Counted from the stretch's first letter, positions 45,691 to 57,100 are shown. The stretch is DNA of 64,000 nt from Fuerstiella sp. (GCA_022843805.1 JALHMY010000004.1:106162-170161); one strand, 5' to 3'. The notes: generated by a model from the sequence alone, not told the origin. Numbers and translations are program-made.

Positions 45691-46911
45691 ATGGAACTCA
45701 TTTCACCCAGTCAGCATCGTGGCGGGGCCTCTGCGGGTACTCAGGCTGTTCGAGCCGGAAATCTGATCTTTGTTGGCGGTCAGATGTCACTGGATGATCA
45801 GGGCCGTGTTCTGGGCTCGGACATTACAACTCAGGCGAGAAATGCGTTTGAATCGCTGAAGCGGGTACTTGCTGAAGCGGGGGCCAGCATGGCGGATGTT
45901 GTGAAACACAACGTCTATATTCACTGCGATGGTGACGATGCGACCGTTGCAAAATTCATGGAGGAACTTGATGCCGTTCGGCTGGGGTACTTTTCCGATC
46001 CGGGCCCGACGACAACGGAAACTCGTGTCGGTCTTGATCGCGAAGGGGCGCTGATTCTGGTCGATGCATGGGCCGTCGTGGGAGCAGAGAAGCAGCAACT
46101 GATGCCCGAAAATCACTGGGGCTGGGAGAAAAAAGTTCCGTTTTCGCATGGATGGAAAGTAGGCGACCTGATCTTTGTTGGGGGCCAGCGATCTCTGGGC
46201 GCTCATGGTGAACGTCTGGGTGTTGGTGACATCGAAATTCAGACGGACCATGCATTTCGCAACCTTGATACCATGCTGCGAGCGGCCGGAGGTGATCGTC
46301 ACAGTCTGATGCGACAGAACACGTACTTCCGATTCTTCGGTCAGGGGCGTGAGGTCACAGAATACTGGGAGAAAATGACAAATGTTCGTCGGCGTTACAT
46401 GTCAGTCCCGTCCGCCGCAGGGGCCGGGCTCCGCATTACCGGATTTCCTCATTCGGAAGAACTGATTCAGGTTGAGGGTATCGGGATGCTTGGTGAAAAC
46501 AAGCAGCGATTACAGCCGGACAATCACTGGGACTGGAGCATCCCGAATACGCAGTTTACGCAGGGATGGAAGATCGGCAACCTGGCATTCATCGGAGGCC
46601 AGATCTCTGCTGACAACAAGGCCAAAGCTGTTGGGGCGGACATTGAAACTCAGACTCGAAATGTGTTTCACTTCATCCGCAGTGTTCTGCGTGAAGGCGG
46701 ACTGGACGAACGTGACGTGGCAAAACTGTATATCTATTACTACGCCCCTGATAACTGGCAGCAGATTGCCGCAGCATCCGCTGCGATTGCTTCCGTTCAG
46801 AAGGAATTTTATCCCGACCCGGGGCCATGTTCGACCGCCATTCGCGTTTCCGGTTTTGCGTTTGAAGATCTGCTGATCGAAATTGAAGCAATGGCAGTAA
46901 CCAGAGATTAA
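45691..46911 (+). CDS. triple-domain RidA (YjgF/YER057c/UK114) protein
   Basis: The ATG at 45691 (GTG at 45685 also possible) gives 406 residues made of three consecutive RidA-type domains, roughly 1-125, 140-265 and 280-405. Each opens with a similar strand: AVRAGNLIFVGGQMSLDDQG, GWKVGDLIFVGGQRSLGAHG and GWKIGNLAFIGGQISADNKA. Each closes with an Arg-containing segment (TETRVGL, GLRITGF, AIRVSGF) before VEIEA-like strands. The Arg is the residue that binds the carboxylate of enamine/imine substrates in RidA enzymes. Single-domain RidA proteins form trimers, so one chain here may fold as a pseudo-trimer. No leader; cytoplasmic. The likely role is deamination of reactive enamines, by family analogy. 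Confidence 0.85.
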   Translation: MELISPSQHRGGASAGTQAVRAGNLIFVGGQMSLDDQGRVLGSDITTQARNAFESLKRVLAEAGASMADVVKHNVYIHCDGDDATVAKFMEELDAVRLGYFSDPGPTTTETRVGLDREGALILVDAWAVVGAEKQQLMPENHWGWEKKVPFSHGWKVGDLIFVGGQRSLGAHGERLGVGDIEIQTDHAFRNLDTMLRAAGGDRHSLMRQNTYFRFFGQGREVTEYWEKMTNVRRRYMSVPSAAGAGLRITGFPHSEELIQVEGIGMLGENKQRLQPDNHWDWSIPNTQFTQGWKIGNLAFIGGQISADNKAKAVGADIETQTRNVFHFIRSVLREGGLDERDVAKLYIYYYAPDNWQQIAAASAAIASVQKEFYPDPGPCSTAIRVSGFAFEDLLIEIEAMAVTRD

Positions 46912-46945
46912 ACGTAACCGTTCACGGTATGCTCCGTAGAGCAGG

Positions 46946-47933
46946 GCTGACCACCGCTTTTCGGCTACGGTCGAAATGCGGACTGTAGTGTTCAACTCAA
47001 CGCTGTTGGACGTCTCAGGGAACCCGGCGTCCAGGAAGCGAACTGGTCACCGTTGATCGTTGTGTTGGATTGAAACAGGAGGTCACAGAGGAAACGGAGG
47101 AGTTACTCAGAATGCGCTGAGTGATTGTTCATCTCCGTTTCCTCCGTTTCCTCCTGTTCAATTCTGAGTCACGGTTTCAGCCGTTGAGGAAGGCTGACCA
47201 CCGCGTTTCGGCTACGGTCAAAATGCGGACTGTAGTGCTCGACTCAACGCTGTTGGACGTCTCAGGGAACCCGGCGTCCAGGAAGTGAACTGGTCACCAT
47301 TGATCGTTGTGTTGGATTGCAACAGGAGGTCACAGAGGAAACGGAGGAGTCACTCAGAATGCGCTGAGTGATTGTTCATCTCCGTTTCCTCCGTTTCCTC
47401 CTGTTCAATTCTGAGTCACGGTTTCAGCCGTTGAGGAAGGCTGACCACCGCTTTTCGGCTACGGTCGAAATGCGGACTGTAGTGTTCGACTCAACGCTGC
47501 TGGACGTCTCAGGGAACCCGGCGTCCAGGAAGCGAACTGGTCACCGTTGATCGTTGTGTTGGATTGAAACAGGAGGTCACAGAGGAAACGGAGGAGTCAC
47601 TCAGAATGCGCTGAGTGATTGTTCATCTCCGTTTCCTCAGTTTCCTCCTGTTCGATTCTGAGTTACGGTTTCAGCCGTTGAGGAAGGCTGACCACCGCTT
47701 TTCGGCTACGGTCAAAATGCGGACTGTAGTGCTCGACTCAACGCTGCTGGACGTCTCAGGGAACCCGGCGTCCAGGAAGTGAACTGGTCACCATTGATCG
47801 TTGTGTTGGATTGAAACAGGAGGTCACAGAGGAAACGGAGGAGTCACTCAGATTGCGCTGAGTGATTGTTCATCTCCGTTTCCTCAGTTTCCTCCTGTGC
47901 GATTCTGAGTCACCATTCACGATTAAACTGTGG
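46946..47933. repeat. four tandem 247-bp repeats
   Basis: GCTGACCACCGC begins at 46946, 47193, 47440 and 47687, giving an exact 247-base period four times. Copies differ by only a few bases. Each holds inverted arms: AACAGGAGGTCACAGAGGAA near its middle against CTCCGTTTCCTCCGTTTCCT near its end. The array begins 35 bases after the RidA stop and ends 21 bases from the 3' end of rnpB. Confidence 0.93.
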
Positions 47934-47954
47934 CAAGCGGTGTTGGAGAAACAA

Positions 47955-48350
<396 letters not shown>

Positions 48351-48635
48351 GTTAAAGAATAGTCGATTGGCTTCTCAAAAGCCTTCATTGACATGCGGAA
48401 CACCTGAAATTCTTCCGGAACTTCCGCCAAACCCACGTTTTCGGACTGAGTCGGCGTAATCAATTTGACCATCCGGAATTCCGTGATTAGAGTCTTGATC
48501 TGTCTTGCTGACATTTGGACGCCATTTGACAGCTGGCATATTCAAAGATGGAATCAGAGTGTGGTTGTGCCCTCATTCCGAACAGGCGGGGCAGTAAAAG
48601 CACTGGTTTGAACTCTGTGGGAGGCTGTGTTCAAA

Positions 48636-49118
48636 ATGTTGGGCGAACTTGATCCCTGTGGTGGTGGTGACCCCATACCGTTGCGCGGGAAAAAACTCAT
48701 GGTAGGACGTCGACCGTCCTGTGACATTGTGCTGCCATTTCCCAATGTTTCTTCCCATCATTGTGAACTGGAGTACAAAGACGGTCACTGGAATATCAAG
48801 GATCTTGGCAGCAGTAACGGTGTCCGAGTCAATGGAGAACGCTGCACAACTCGGGTTCTTTACCCGGGGGACGAAATTCTTGTCGGCAAGCATGGGTTTA
48901 AAATTCAGTACACTGTTGTGGGAGAATCGCCGGACGAGGAGGAGCCGGTTGAAGCAAATCCCACAGCAATGAGCCTGCTGGAAAAGGCCGGACTCGAAGC
49001 AGAACGAGTTGCCACCCGGAACACGGCTGAGGCAGCCCGGGAAAAACGCCGCCGCAAACAGACTCGCCGCCTCACATCAGAAGACGACTTCCTCATGGAG
49101 TGGTTTCCGGACGAATAA
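48636..49118 (+). CDS. FHA-domain protein
   Basis: The product is 160 residues from ATG 48636, or 163 from GTG 48627; a GGGAGG lies at 48618-48623, so either is possible. Residues about 5-95 form a forkhead-associated domain: KKLMVGRRPSCDIVLPFPNV, SSHHCELEY, DLGSSNGVRVNG. The Arg, Ser, His and Asn that read phosphothreonine are present (GRR, SSHH, SNG). The C-terminal 65 residues are charged and probably disordered, with a basic cluster (EKRRRKQTRR). FHA domains bind phosphothreonine peptides, so it should be an adaptor for Ser/Thr kinase signalling; no kinase gene is nearby. Confidence 0.92.
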   Translation: MLGELDPCGGGDPIPLRGKKLMVGRRPSCDIVLPFPNVSSHHCELEYKDGHWNIKDLGSSNGVRVNGERCTTRVLYPGDEILVGKHGFKIQYTVVGESPDEEEPVEANPTAMSLLEKAGLEAERVATRNTAEAAREKRRRKQTRRLTSEDDFLMEWFPDE

Positions 49119-49219
49119 TACGGATCCCTGAACCCTGATCACCTCCCCCCTCAATCAAAGGCGGTTTGTTTTTGGTTGAAGAAGCATTGGCAACGGATTT
49201 CCGGACAGGCCGTCAGCGG

Positions 49220-52096
49220 TCAGATCTGGTTTGGATCCACTTTCTGATTCTGCAGAGCTTCGATAATTTCATCGGTGCTGCCTGGGTCAACTGCGCGACA
49301 GGAATCAGTCAGGATTGCCGCCAGTTCTGAAAGGTCGCGGCGCCATTCCGAAGGATCGATGCCTGGCGGCTCAATCTGTGAAAATTCGCCGCACAGCAGA
49401 ATCATTCTCAGGCAGTGGCGGAAAATCACGCCCTCCTGTTTTGTCAGATCGCGTGCGCGAACGTACTTGTCGAAGTTACCTCCGAAACGCAGTAAGTCTC
49501 CGACGCACCAGACGCTGGTGCTTAGCACATCGTCTACGCCTGGAAATTCACTTCGAAAGATGAGCTTCATCTTTTCGCCGAGTGTCATTGGAGGAATTCG
49601 TCGTCCGGTTTCTTCATCCCGAAATCCAGTCAGATCCTCGTTGCCCACAAGGCCTCGCGACAGTAAATGGGGATTCAAAAACTCGGTCGCCAGCGGGCCG
49701 GGCGGCATCTGTTCAGGAAACGGAACTCGAACAGCTCCGGAAACCGATCGCGGCATATCAAGGATGGCTTCCAGCAGCTGCAGCCGCTCTTCGTAGTTCG
49801 CGCGGTGCATGTGTTCAGCCAGAAACAGTGCATAGATGGAGTTCACGCTTCGAAAGGCAAACAGCAGCGACATCTGTTCGGTCGCCGCTGCCACTTTCGG
49901 CTCGTACTCCATCAAGACTTCGCTGGGAACGCCCGGCACGGTTCTCTGTGACCGATCAGCATGTTCGGGATTCACTTTTCGTGAAGTTGCAGTCCCACCG
50001 GACGAACGAGCTTCGTGAATCAGTTTTCCCAGCAGGCCCGATGCCGCACCTGATGGCGAGACCGATTCTTCCGAAGATTCCTGAGGCTCGGGACGATCAC
50101 CTGATCGATCGGTCTGCTGATCATCCGAAGCGGGAAGCGTATGAGCGGTGACATCATCGGCAATATCCGTGTCAGCCAGTTCATCGGCCTGCTGCATCGA
50201 CTTAACGGTATCTGCAGAGCCGCCGTCAGGGCCAGTCGATTCTGGATCGGCTGTGCCTTCCGACGGCTCGAAAATGCCAAGTCCGAAAGCGTCAGCATCT
50301 TCCGGGCTGGCCGTTTGTGTACTGAAATCCCGAATCTCACCAATCAGTTCCAGGGTTGTGAGTTCCGACGATGTCCAGCGCGAATGTGCTGCCGTAAACT
50401 GTGTTCCGTCTTTAGGAAGCAGCGAGGCTGCCGAGAATCCGGCGAGCCTGGAATGAAAGATTTCGCCATCATCGTCTTCAATATCTTTTGTCTGCGAGTC
50501 TGTCGAACTGGCTTCGGATGAAGACGACTGACTGCCCGAAGCAGCAATTCGCATGGCGGCTTCACCAACGGGAGGCGGAGTTGGTTCGAGGCGGATGAAT
50601 CCGGCGGCGTGCAGAGTCAGCAGCATTCGCTTCAAGTGCTTTTCTGCATCATCCTTCTGATCAGAGTCGAGCAGCCGTCGTCGAACAGCTTCCTGAAGTG
50701 AGATCACTGTGCCGGACTTTCGGATCAGAAAGGCCAGCAGCCGCCATGGAAAGCGACCACGACTTGCCAGTTTTCCGGGAGGGGCCGCACGAAGCGTCTG
50801 GAACTGCCGTTCAGTCCAGTATTGAAAACCCTCACGTCGTTTGGGCATCTTCTTCTTCATGTTCTTTTTGGCACGGATCAGCATGGGATCCCGAGTATCT
50901 TCCGGGATGGCATCGTACTTTTCCTGCCAGCGAAACAGGCGCACATCATCTTCGTGAGCAACTGCAAACACGTAACCACGGCTGTCAAACTGCGGACGAC
51001 CTGCGCGACCAAACATCTGATGGGCCGAACTGGCTTCGATCAGTTTCATTCGACCGGGCGGGCCCTTCAAAAGCGACGTCATCACCACAGACCGGGCGGG
51101 CAGATTGATGCCGGCTGCCAGCGTTTCTGTACAGACGCAAATCGACAGCAGCTTCTTTTGAAACAGGGCTTCAATAGCGCGACGATACTTTGGCAGAATT
51201 CCGGCATGATGAATTCCCACGCCGCGAATCAGAATCTGTCGCAGTTTTCCGCCCGCTCCAACACTCCAGTCGACCTGATCCAGTTCCGCCTGAAGCTGTT
51301 TCTGCTGACCATCACCAAGCAGGCGTTTTCCCTTCAGCTGTTCCGCGACGGACCAGCATTCATTTCGATTGAAGCAAAAGACAAGAGCGGGCGTGTATCG
51401 AGCTGCTTCGTCGCCGTCCGCCATCTTCTCAAGATGGTCAGACAACAGTTCATCAGGTACCCAGCGAAAGTCCAGCGGAACGCGTCGTTCGTCACTCTGA
51501 AGAAGTCTGAGCCGGCGACCATGCTGACGTGCCAGCCACATCACGAAATCGGGCGCATTTCCAACGGTTGCACTGATCAGAAGAACGCGGACCGATTTGG
51601 GCAGTATTCCCAGTGAAAGTTCCCAGACGATACCGCGTTCAATATCGTTGAAGCTGTGAAATTCGTCCATGACAACTGCGGAGACATCATCAAACGGAAA
51701 TTCTTCCGGGGTCAAAAGCCGGTTCAGCAGGATTTCGGCGACAACAACCAGAATTCTTGCATCGCTGTTGATGCGGCGATTTCCAGTCACCAGACCAATG
51801 TCTGCCGCGGAAAATCCCCATCGAACAGCAGAATCCTGAAGCTCCCGAAATTTCTGTTCCGTGAGGGCAATCAGTGGCGTTGTGTAGTAAGCGCGACGTC
51901 CGGTCATCAGCGCTTCGTAAATGGCGGTTTCCGCAATGACCGTCTTGCCACTGCCGGTCGGCGCGCACACCAGCAGTCCGTCATCAGGCTCAAACCATGA
52001 CAGAATAGCCTGTTCCTGAAACGGATACGGGGGCCACGGCAACTGTTCCAGATACCGCAGAGCAATTTCTTCAGACGAGACTTCCGGAACAGACAT
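49220..52096 (-). CDS. Ski2-like superfamily II helicase
   Basis: From ATG 52096 (TTG 52108 less likely) the protein has 958 residues. Helicase motifs are complete: I (CAPTGSGKTVIAETAI), Ia (YTTPLIALTEQKF), II (VVMDEFHSFND), III (LLISATVGNAP), IV/V (CTETLAAGINLPARSVVMTS) and VI (QMFGRAGRPQFDSRG). The DEFH form of motif II and the order fit the Ski2/Mtr4/Hel308-like group, which unwinds RNA or DNA. A stretch of about 200 residues near 520-725 is acidic and low-complexity (SSSSEASSTDSQTKDIEDDD) and interrupts the C-terminal helical part. It is transcribed alone. Whether it handles RNA or DNA cannot be told from the motifs. Confidence 0.88.
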   Translation of the reverse strand: MSVPEVSSEEIALRYLEQLPWPPYPFQEQAILSWFEPDDGLLVCAPTGSGKTVIAETAIYEALMTGRRAYYTTPLIALTEQKFRELQDSAVRWGFSAADIGLVTGNRRINSDARILVVVAEILLNRLLTPEEFPFDDVSAVVMDEFHSFNDIERGIVWELSLGILPKSVRVLLISATVGNAPDFVMWLARQHGRRLRLLQSDERRVPLDFRWVPDELLSDHLEKMADGDEAARYTPALVFCFNRNECWSVAEQLKGKRLLGDGQQKQLQAELDQVDWSVGAGGKLRQILIRGVGIHHAGILPKYRRAIEALFQKKLLSICVCTETLAAGINLPARSVVMTSLLKGPPGRMKLIEASSAHQMFGRAGRPQFDSRGYVFAVAHEDDVRLFRWQEKYDAIPEDTRDPMLIRAKKNMKKKMPKRREGFQYWTERQFQTLRAAPPGKLASRGRFPWRLLAFLIRKSGTVISLQEAVRRRLLDSDQKDDAEKHLKRMLLTLHAAGFIRLEPTPPPVGEAAMRIAASGSQSSSSEASSTDSQTKDIEDDDGEIFHSRLAGFSAASLLPKDGTQFTAAHSRWTSSELTTLELIGEIRDFSTQTASPEDADAFGLGIFEPSEGTADPESTGPDGGSADTVKSMQQADELADTDIADDVTAHTLPASDDQQTDRSGDRPEPQESSEESVSPSGAASGLLGKLIHEARSSGGTATSRKVNPEHADRSQRTVPGVPSEVLMEYEPKVAAATEQMSLLFAFRSVNSIYALFLAEHMHRANYEERLQLLEAILDMPRSVSGAVRVPFPEQMPPGPLATEFLNPHLLSRGLVGNEDLTGFRDEETGRRIPPMTLGEKMKLIFRSEFPGVDDVLSTSVWCVGDLLRFGGNFDKYVRARDLTKQEGVIFRHCLRMILLCGEFSQIEPPGIDPSEWRRDLSELAAILTDSCRAVDPGSTDEIIEALQNQKVDPNQI

Positions 52097-52139
52097 GGTT
52101 GAATTCAATCGTGTGCTAAGGCGCTGTCAGACAATAAAT

Positions 52140-52189
52140 GTCGCCTTTTGCTCCGCAAAAGAGTGCTCTTTCGCGGAGCGAAAGGCGAC
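52140..52189. repeat. 24-bp-arm near-perfect hairpin
   Basis: Arms 52140-52163 and 52166-52189 (GTCGCCTTTTGCTCCGCAAA... and complement) pair at 22 of 24 positions with a two-base loop. It lies in the 5' leader region of the helicase gene and resembles the palindrome at 961-1017 in its CTCCGC core. Confidence 0.7.
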
Positions 52190-52339
52190 TATGGCGGTAA
52201 CTTATTGTTTTCCAGGTCCTAACTCGCCAGCGGGCCGTCCCTGCGAAACATCAGACTGTGCGTGACTAAACCGGATCGTTACCAACATCATGAAACAGTA
52301 ACCGCAAGTGCTCCGTCAGGATAAAAAAATCGGGTTGGA

Positions 52340-52397
52340 GGTAGTGGATCTTGCTAAAGATCCCCTGGCTGCAGGACCTTTAGCAAGGTCCACTACC
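52340..52397. repeat. TTGCTAAAG hairpin element, copy 4
   Basis: Arms 52340-52363 and 52374-52397 match the element in the 616-bp array 34 kb away, in the opposite orientation. It ends 24 bases from the stop of the downstream DUF1501 gene. Flanking bases are also similar to the array, so it is a dispersed piece of that repeat. Confidence 0.72.
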
Positions 52398-52421
52398 CGA
52401 AATTCAAAGCTTGACAAAGCA

Positions 52422-53975
52422 CTAGGCAATAATTCCGTGGATCACTTTGCCTTCATCCGTTGGGCCAATCAGCCGGTTGTCCAGCCCCTGATAGCGATAG
52501 CTGAATCGGTGCGGATCGATTCCCATCAGATGCAGAATTGTGGCCTGCAGATCGCGGATGCCGACTGGATTCTCAGTAATGTAATATCCAATATCATCCG
52601 TAGCACCCCAGGCAGTCCCCGGTTTGATGCCGCCGCCAGCCATCCAGATGGAATAAGCGTACGGATGATGATCGCGACCGATAAATCCCTTCTGCAGTTC
52701 TGACCGCACATTGTTTTGCATCATTGGTGTGCGACCAAATTCGCCTCCCCAGATTACAAGCGTGGAATCCAGCAGCCCTCGCTGTTTCAGGTCCCTGAGA
52801 AGTCCGGCGACGGCCCGGTCAATCTGGCCGGCCTTGATCGGCAATGTTTCATCGATGGATTCACCGGGAGAACTTCCATGATGGTCCCATCCCCAGTCGT
52901 ACAACTGCACGAATCGCACGCCCTTCTCCACCAGCCGCCGGGCCAGCAGGCAGTTATTTGCGAATGTTGGGTCATCACCCTTATACAACACTCGGGGATC
53001 GTCGGCCGACTCTGCGTCGGATGTATAGCCTGGCACGGCCCCGTAAAGATCCAGAATATGCTTTGGCTCGCGGCTGATGTCCATTACTTCCGGCACGGCG
53101 GTCTGCATTCGCCAGGCCAATTCATACTGGGAGATGCGAGTCTGAGTCTCCACATCCTGCTGCCGTGAGAACTGAATCTGATTCAGATCGCGCATTGCAT
53201 CCAGAGTCTTCCGTCTCAGGCCATCGCTCATGCCCCGGGGATTGGAAAGGTACAGCACGGGATCGCCATTCGTACGACACTGAACTCCCTGATAAACAGT
53301 GGGAAGAAAGCCGGTTCCCCAAAGTGATTTACCGCCATCCGGCGTTTTTCCGCCCGAGGCCAGTACAACAAATCCCGGCAGGTCGGCACTTTCGCTTCCC
53401 AAACCGTAAGTTACCCAGGCTCCCATCGAAGGATTTCCAAAACGCGGCTGGCCTGTATGCATCAGTAACTGGGCCGGTGCGTGATTGAACTGATCCGTAT
53501 TCACAGAACGTATAATGCAGGCGTCATCGGACACAGCAGCAAACTTTGGAAGCAGTTCGCTGATCCATTGTCCCGCGGCACCGTGCTGACGGAATCGAAA
53601 CTGCCCCGCCAGCATTTTGGGTACACCTTTGATGAATGCAAAACGCTTGCCTTCAAGGTACTCCTTCGGCGACTCTTTATTGTGGAATCGTTCAAGCACC
53701 GGTTTATGTTCAAACAGCTCCAGCTGTGACGGTGAACCTGCCATGTGCAGATAGATCACGGATTTCGCTTTTGCCGGATGCATGGGACGATGCAGAACTC
53801 CCGACCTGGCGTCGGCGGGCGTTGTGCCGGGGGCAGCCGAGTCTGCAGTGTTCTCCGTTCCAAAGGCACCGGTCTGGCTAAGCGATTGCAGTGCCATCGC
53901 ACCAAGCCCCAGACCAGCTCGACTCAGAAGGCAGCGGCGAGTCTGCAGAAGCAGATTTTCATAATAAGGATTCAT
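52422..53975 (-). CDS. DUF1501 protein (second copy), exported
   Basis: The ATG at 53975, after AGGAACTG, gives 517 residues; GTG 53996 is an alternative. The leader (RRCLLSRAGLGLGAMALQSL) is twin-arginine in style. DUF1501 blocks are present: SVIYLHMAGSPSQLELFEHK, IIRSVNTDQFNHAPAQLLMH, RFVQLYDWGWDHHGSSPGES and VIWGGEFGRTPMMQNN, then GRDHHPYAYSIWMAGGGIKP. These supply the His/Asp pairs expected of a phosphatase/sulfatase-like metal site. It follows the DUF1549/DUF1553 gene by 147 bases on the same strand and is its usual partner. It shares domain type but not close length with the copy at 13844. Confidence 0.88.
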   Translation of the reverse strand: MNPYYENLLLQTRRCLLSRAGLGLGAMALQSLSQTGAFGTENTADSAAPGTTPADARSGVLHRPMHPAKAKSVIYLHMAGSPSQLELFEHKPVLERFHNKESPKEYLEGKRFAFIKGVPKMLAGQFRFRQHGAAGQWISELLPKFAAVSDDACIIRSVNTDQFNHAPAQLLMHTGQPRFGNPSMGAWVTYGLGSESADLPGFVVLASGGKTPDGGKSLWGTGFLPTVYQGVQCRTNGDPVLYLSNPRGMSDGLRRKTLDAMRDLNQIQFSRQQDVETQTRISQYELAWRMQTAVPEVMDISREPKHILDLYGAVPGYTSDAESADDPRVLYKGDDPTFANNCLLARRLVEKGVRFVQLYDWGWDHHGSSPGESIDETLPIKAGQIDRAVAGLLRDLKQRGLLDSTLVIWGGEFGRTPMMQNNVRSELQKGFIGRDHHPYAYSIWMAGGGIKPGTAWGATDDIGYYITENPVGIRDLQATILHLMGIDPHRFSYRYQGLDNRLIGPTDEGKVIHGIIA

Positions 53976-54122
53976 CTCAACAGTTCCTGGCAACACTTTT
54001 GTACGGGTGAATTCCGGAAATAAGCAAGTTCTGTGAGCGGGGAGGCGATCTGTTTGAACACGACTCCGGATTCGGGTTTGATGCTCCGGGCACTTCTGCC
54101 GGGAGGCCGCAGGAATGCAACA

Positions 54123-57100
54123 TCAGTGCCTCATCAATGCTTCATCCAGGTTGAGAATCACACTGGCCACGACAGTTGTCGCAGCCAGTCGAATCTGCGA
54201 CTCCCGAGCTTTGGTATCTGCGGGATCGGCGATGTTCGCCAGATTGGCAGACTTCAGCAGCTCAATCGCTGCGTCGGGTGTCGAACGAAACTCGGCCATC
54301 GTTTCCTGCAATAACTGTCGCATTTTCTGCATTTCTTCGTGATTTGCTGGTCGAATCAGAACACGTCGAAACATCAGCTGAAGCAATTCGTCATCCTGAA
54401 GGTTTGCCGTGGTTTTCGAAGCCAAAGCACCAGCCGCTTCGAGGTAAACCGGATCGTTCATCGTGACCAGAGCCTGCAGTGGAGTATTTGTCTGAATGCG
54501 GCGAATCATGCAGACTTCGCGACTGCCCGCATCGAATGTGATCATTGATGGATAAGGACTTGTGCGTCGAAGAAATGTATAGATACCCCGGCGATAACGG
54601 TTTTCAGTGGCCGGAGTTTCCCATCGCAGAGTACTGTAAGTCGTGCGCCAGATTCCGTCAGGCTGAGGCGGCATCACCGAGGGTCCCCCCACTTTGGGAG
54701 ACAATAATCCGGCAGCGGCCAGTGCCTGATCGCGAACTGCCTCAGCTGTCAGTCGGTATCGGGTACCGCGGCTGAGCCAGCGATTGTCCGGATCCTTATC
54801 CCGACTGGCTGCCCCCACTACAGAGCTCTGTCGATAGGCTGACGACATCACCAGTGTTCGGCACAACTGTTTCAATGACCATTTCTGACTCTGCTGATAT
54901 TCGACAGCCAGCCAGTCCAGAAGTTCCGGATGTGTGGGCAGAGCACCCTGAGTTCCAAAGTCTTCTTCGGTTTCCACCAGGCCTCGCCCAAAAATGCGTG
55001 CCCAAATTCGATTCACCATCACACGTGAAGTCAGAGGGTTGGAATCTGACACCAGCCATCGAGCAACATCCAGTCGATTGCCAAACGACTTTTCTGCGGG
55101 TGACTCCGAGTTTACCGGCGTGGAGTCATCGGCGGTCGCGACGGCATTTGCTGAAGCACCAAAAGCAGCGGGCAGCGCCGCATACACGGTCTCTCCCGGT
55201 TCGAGAAAATTCCCTCGCACATGAATGCGGGTCACTCGCTGTTTTTCCGAGGGCAGTTCCTTCATCACAGGTGTTTTGGGAATTGATTTCTTCAATTCGT
55301 CCAGTTCTGACTGCAGCTGGCTAATTTCCTTCCACAAAGGAGCTGTTTCCGGGGCAACTCGTCGATACTCCTCGTCCAGCTGTCGTTCCTGTTCGGCAGA
55401 TCTCTGTTCCACCGGAACAGATGCCAGTTCCACAGCGGACTGAAATTCGGGCTTCAGCGTTTCGAATGGTCGGCTGCTGACGGAGAAGCGAACATGTCCC
55501 AGCAACAGGCTGCCGCTGTATTGTTGCGAAAGCTCGAGTTTAAGATGCTGATCCGAATTCAGCGTCACCGGTTCAGTCAGTTCAAAGACAGCCACATGAG
55601 GCTGTCCCTGCCGCGGAGAAATCGCCCAGCCCGTCGAGCTGTTACCATCGAAGGACTTTGAGACATCCCAGCCATCCTGAGAAAAATCGGCTTTGGCTGT
55701 CTTGATGGTGAGTTGTTGAGCTCGCGTACCGTCGGAATTCAGAACATAAAGCAACAGTTCGCTGAGCACAAAATTTGGATCACTGGCGTTACGTCCGGGA
55801 CCCTGCTTTGGAAGAGATGGGTGATTTAGTGCTTCGAGGCGGATGGCGGTCATCGTACCGGCACGTCCCGCGGCGTGGGGAGGAACCGCCACTTTCAGAT
55901 GGTAGATGTCTGTTTGGGGAAGTGTGCCGGATGCCAGCACGGTTCCACCTGCCTGAATCTCAAGAGCCGAACCATTTTCTGATGCGGCACTCAGTGGAAT
56001 TGTCGGACGCCAGACGGGATCGGACAGAAGTCCTTTTTCCCACTCACGACGGGCCGCAGTGAATTCCGGCGATGATGCTTCATAAACTTTTCGCCGTTCC
56101 GCAATCTGTCCCAGAATTTCAGCCTCTCGGCTCGTTTGATCGGCCGTGGGTGTCAGTACTCTGGGAGCGTCGTCATAACGATCGGCATCCTCAGTCTGAT
56201 TGAAGTAGGCCATGAACTGATAATATTCCTGCTGACTGATCGGATCGTATTTGTGCGTATGACACTTCGCGCATCCCATCGTCAGTCCCATCCAGACCTG
56301 CACTGTCGTATCAACGCGATCCTTGACAGCGGTCAGACGAAACTCTTCGTCATCCGTTCCTCCTTCATCATTTGTCATCGTGTTGCGATGAAAGGCAGTG
56401 GCGAGAATCTGGTCCGTGGTGGCGTCCGGCAGCAGATCGCCTGCGAGCTGTTCGATCGTAAACTGATCGAACGGCATGTCGGAATTCAGGGCATTGATCA
56501 CCCAGTCTCTATAACGCCAGATTTCGCGCGGCTGGTCCTTTTCGTAACCTTTGGTATCCGCATATCGGGCAAGATCCAGCCACATCCGAGCCCAGTGTTC
56601 ACCGAACTGAGAAGACTGCAGCAGCTGATCAACGATCGCCTCATATCGGGCCTCAGATGGATCGGCGGCAAACGCGTCTGCCTGTTCGGCGGTCGGCGGC
56701 ACGCCTGTCAGGTCCAGTGAAACTCGACGAATCAAAGTATAAGGGTCTGCATCCGTCTGCGGATCGAGGCCCCGATCCCTGAGAGCCTTCAATATAAATC
56801 GGTCAATCTCGTTGCGGCTCCAGCGATCGTCGTCAATCACCGGGGCTTCTGGTCGCACAGGTCGAACGAACGACCAATGTGTTTCATAAACTGCCCCGGA
56901 AGAAATCCACTGTTTGAGGATCTCGATTTCCTGCGGGCTCAGCTCCCTGCCGGAATCCATCGGCGGCATTTTCAGTTCCGGATCGGCTGAAGTGATCCTC
57001 GCGATCAATTCACTTTTATCAGGATGACCGGGCACGATAGCGCGAGCCTCTGCGGAATCGGAGTTTGCAGTCGTCGAGGGGATATCCAGGCGCAGGTCTC

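Noticed and set aside
46946..47933. Tandem 247-bp repeats as a coding repeat protein
   Set aside because: The period is not divisible by three (247), so frames shift between units and are closed by stops.
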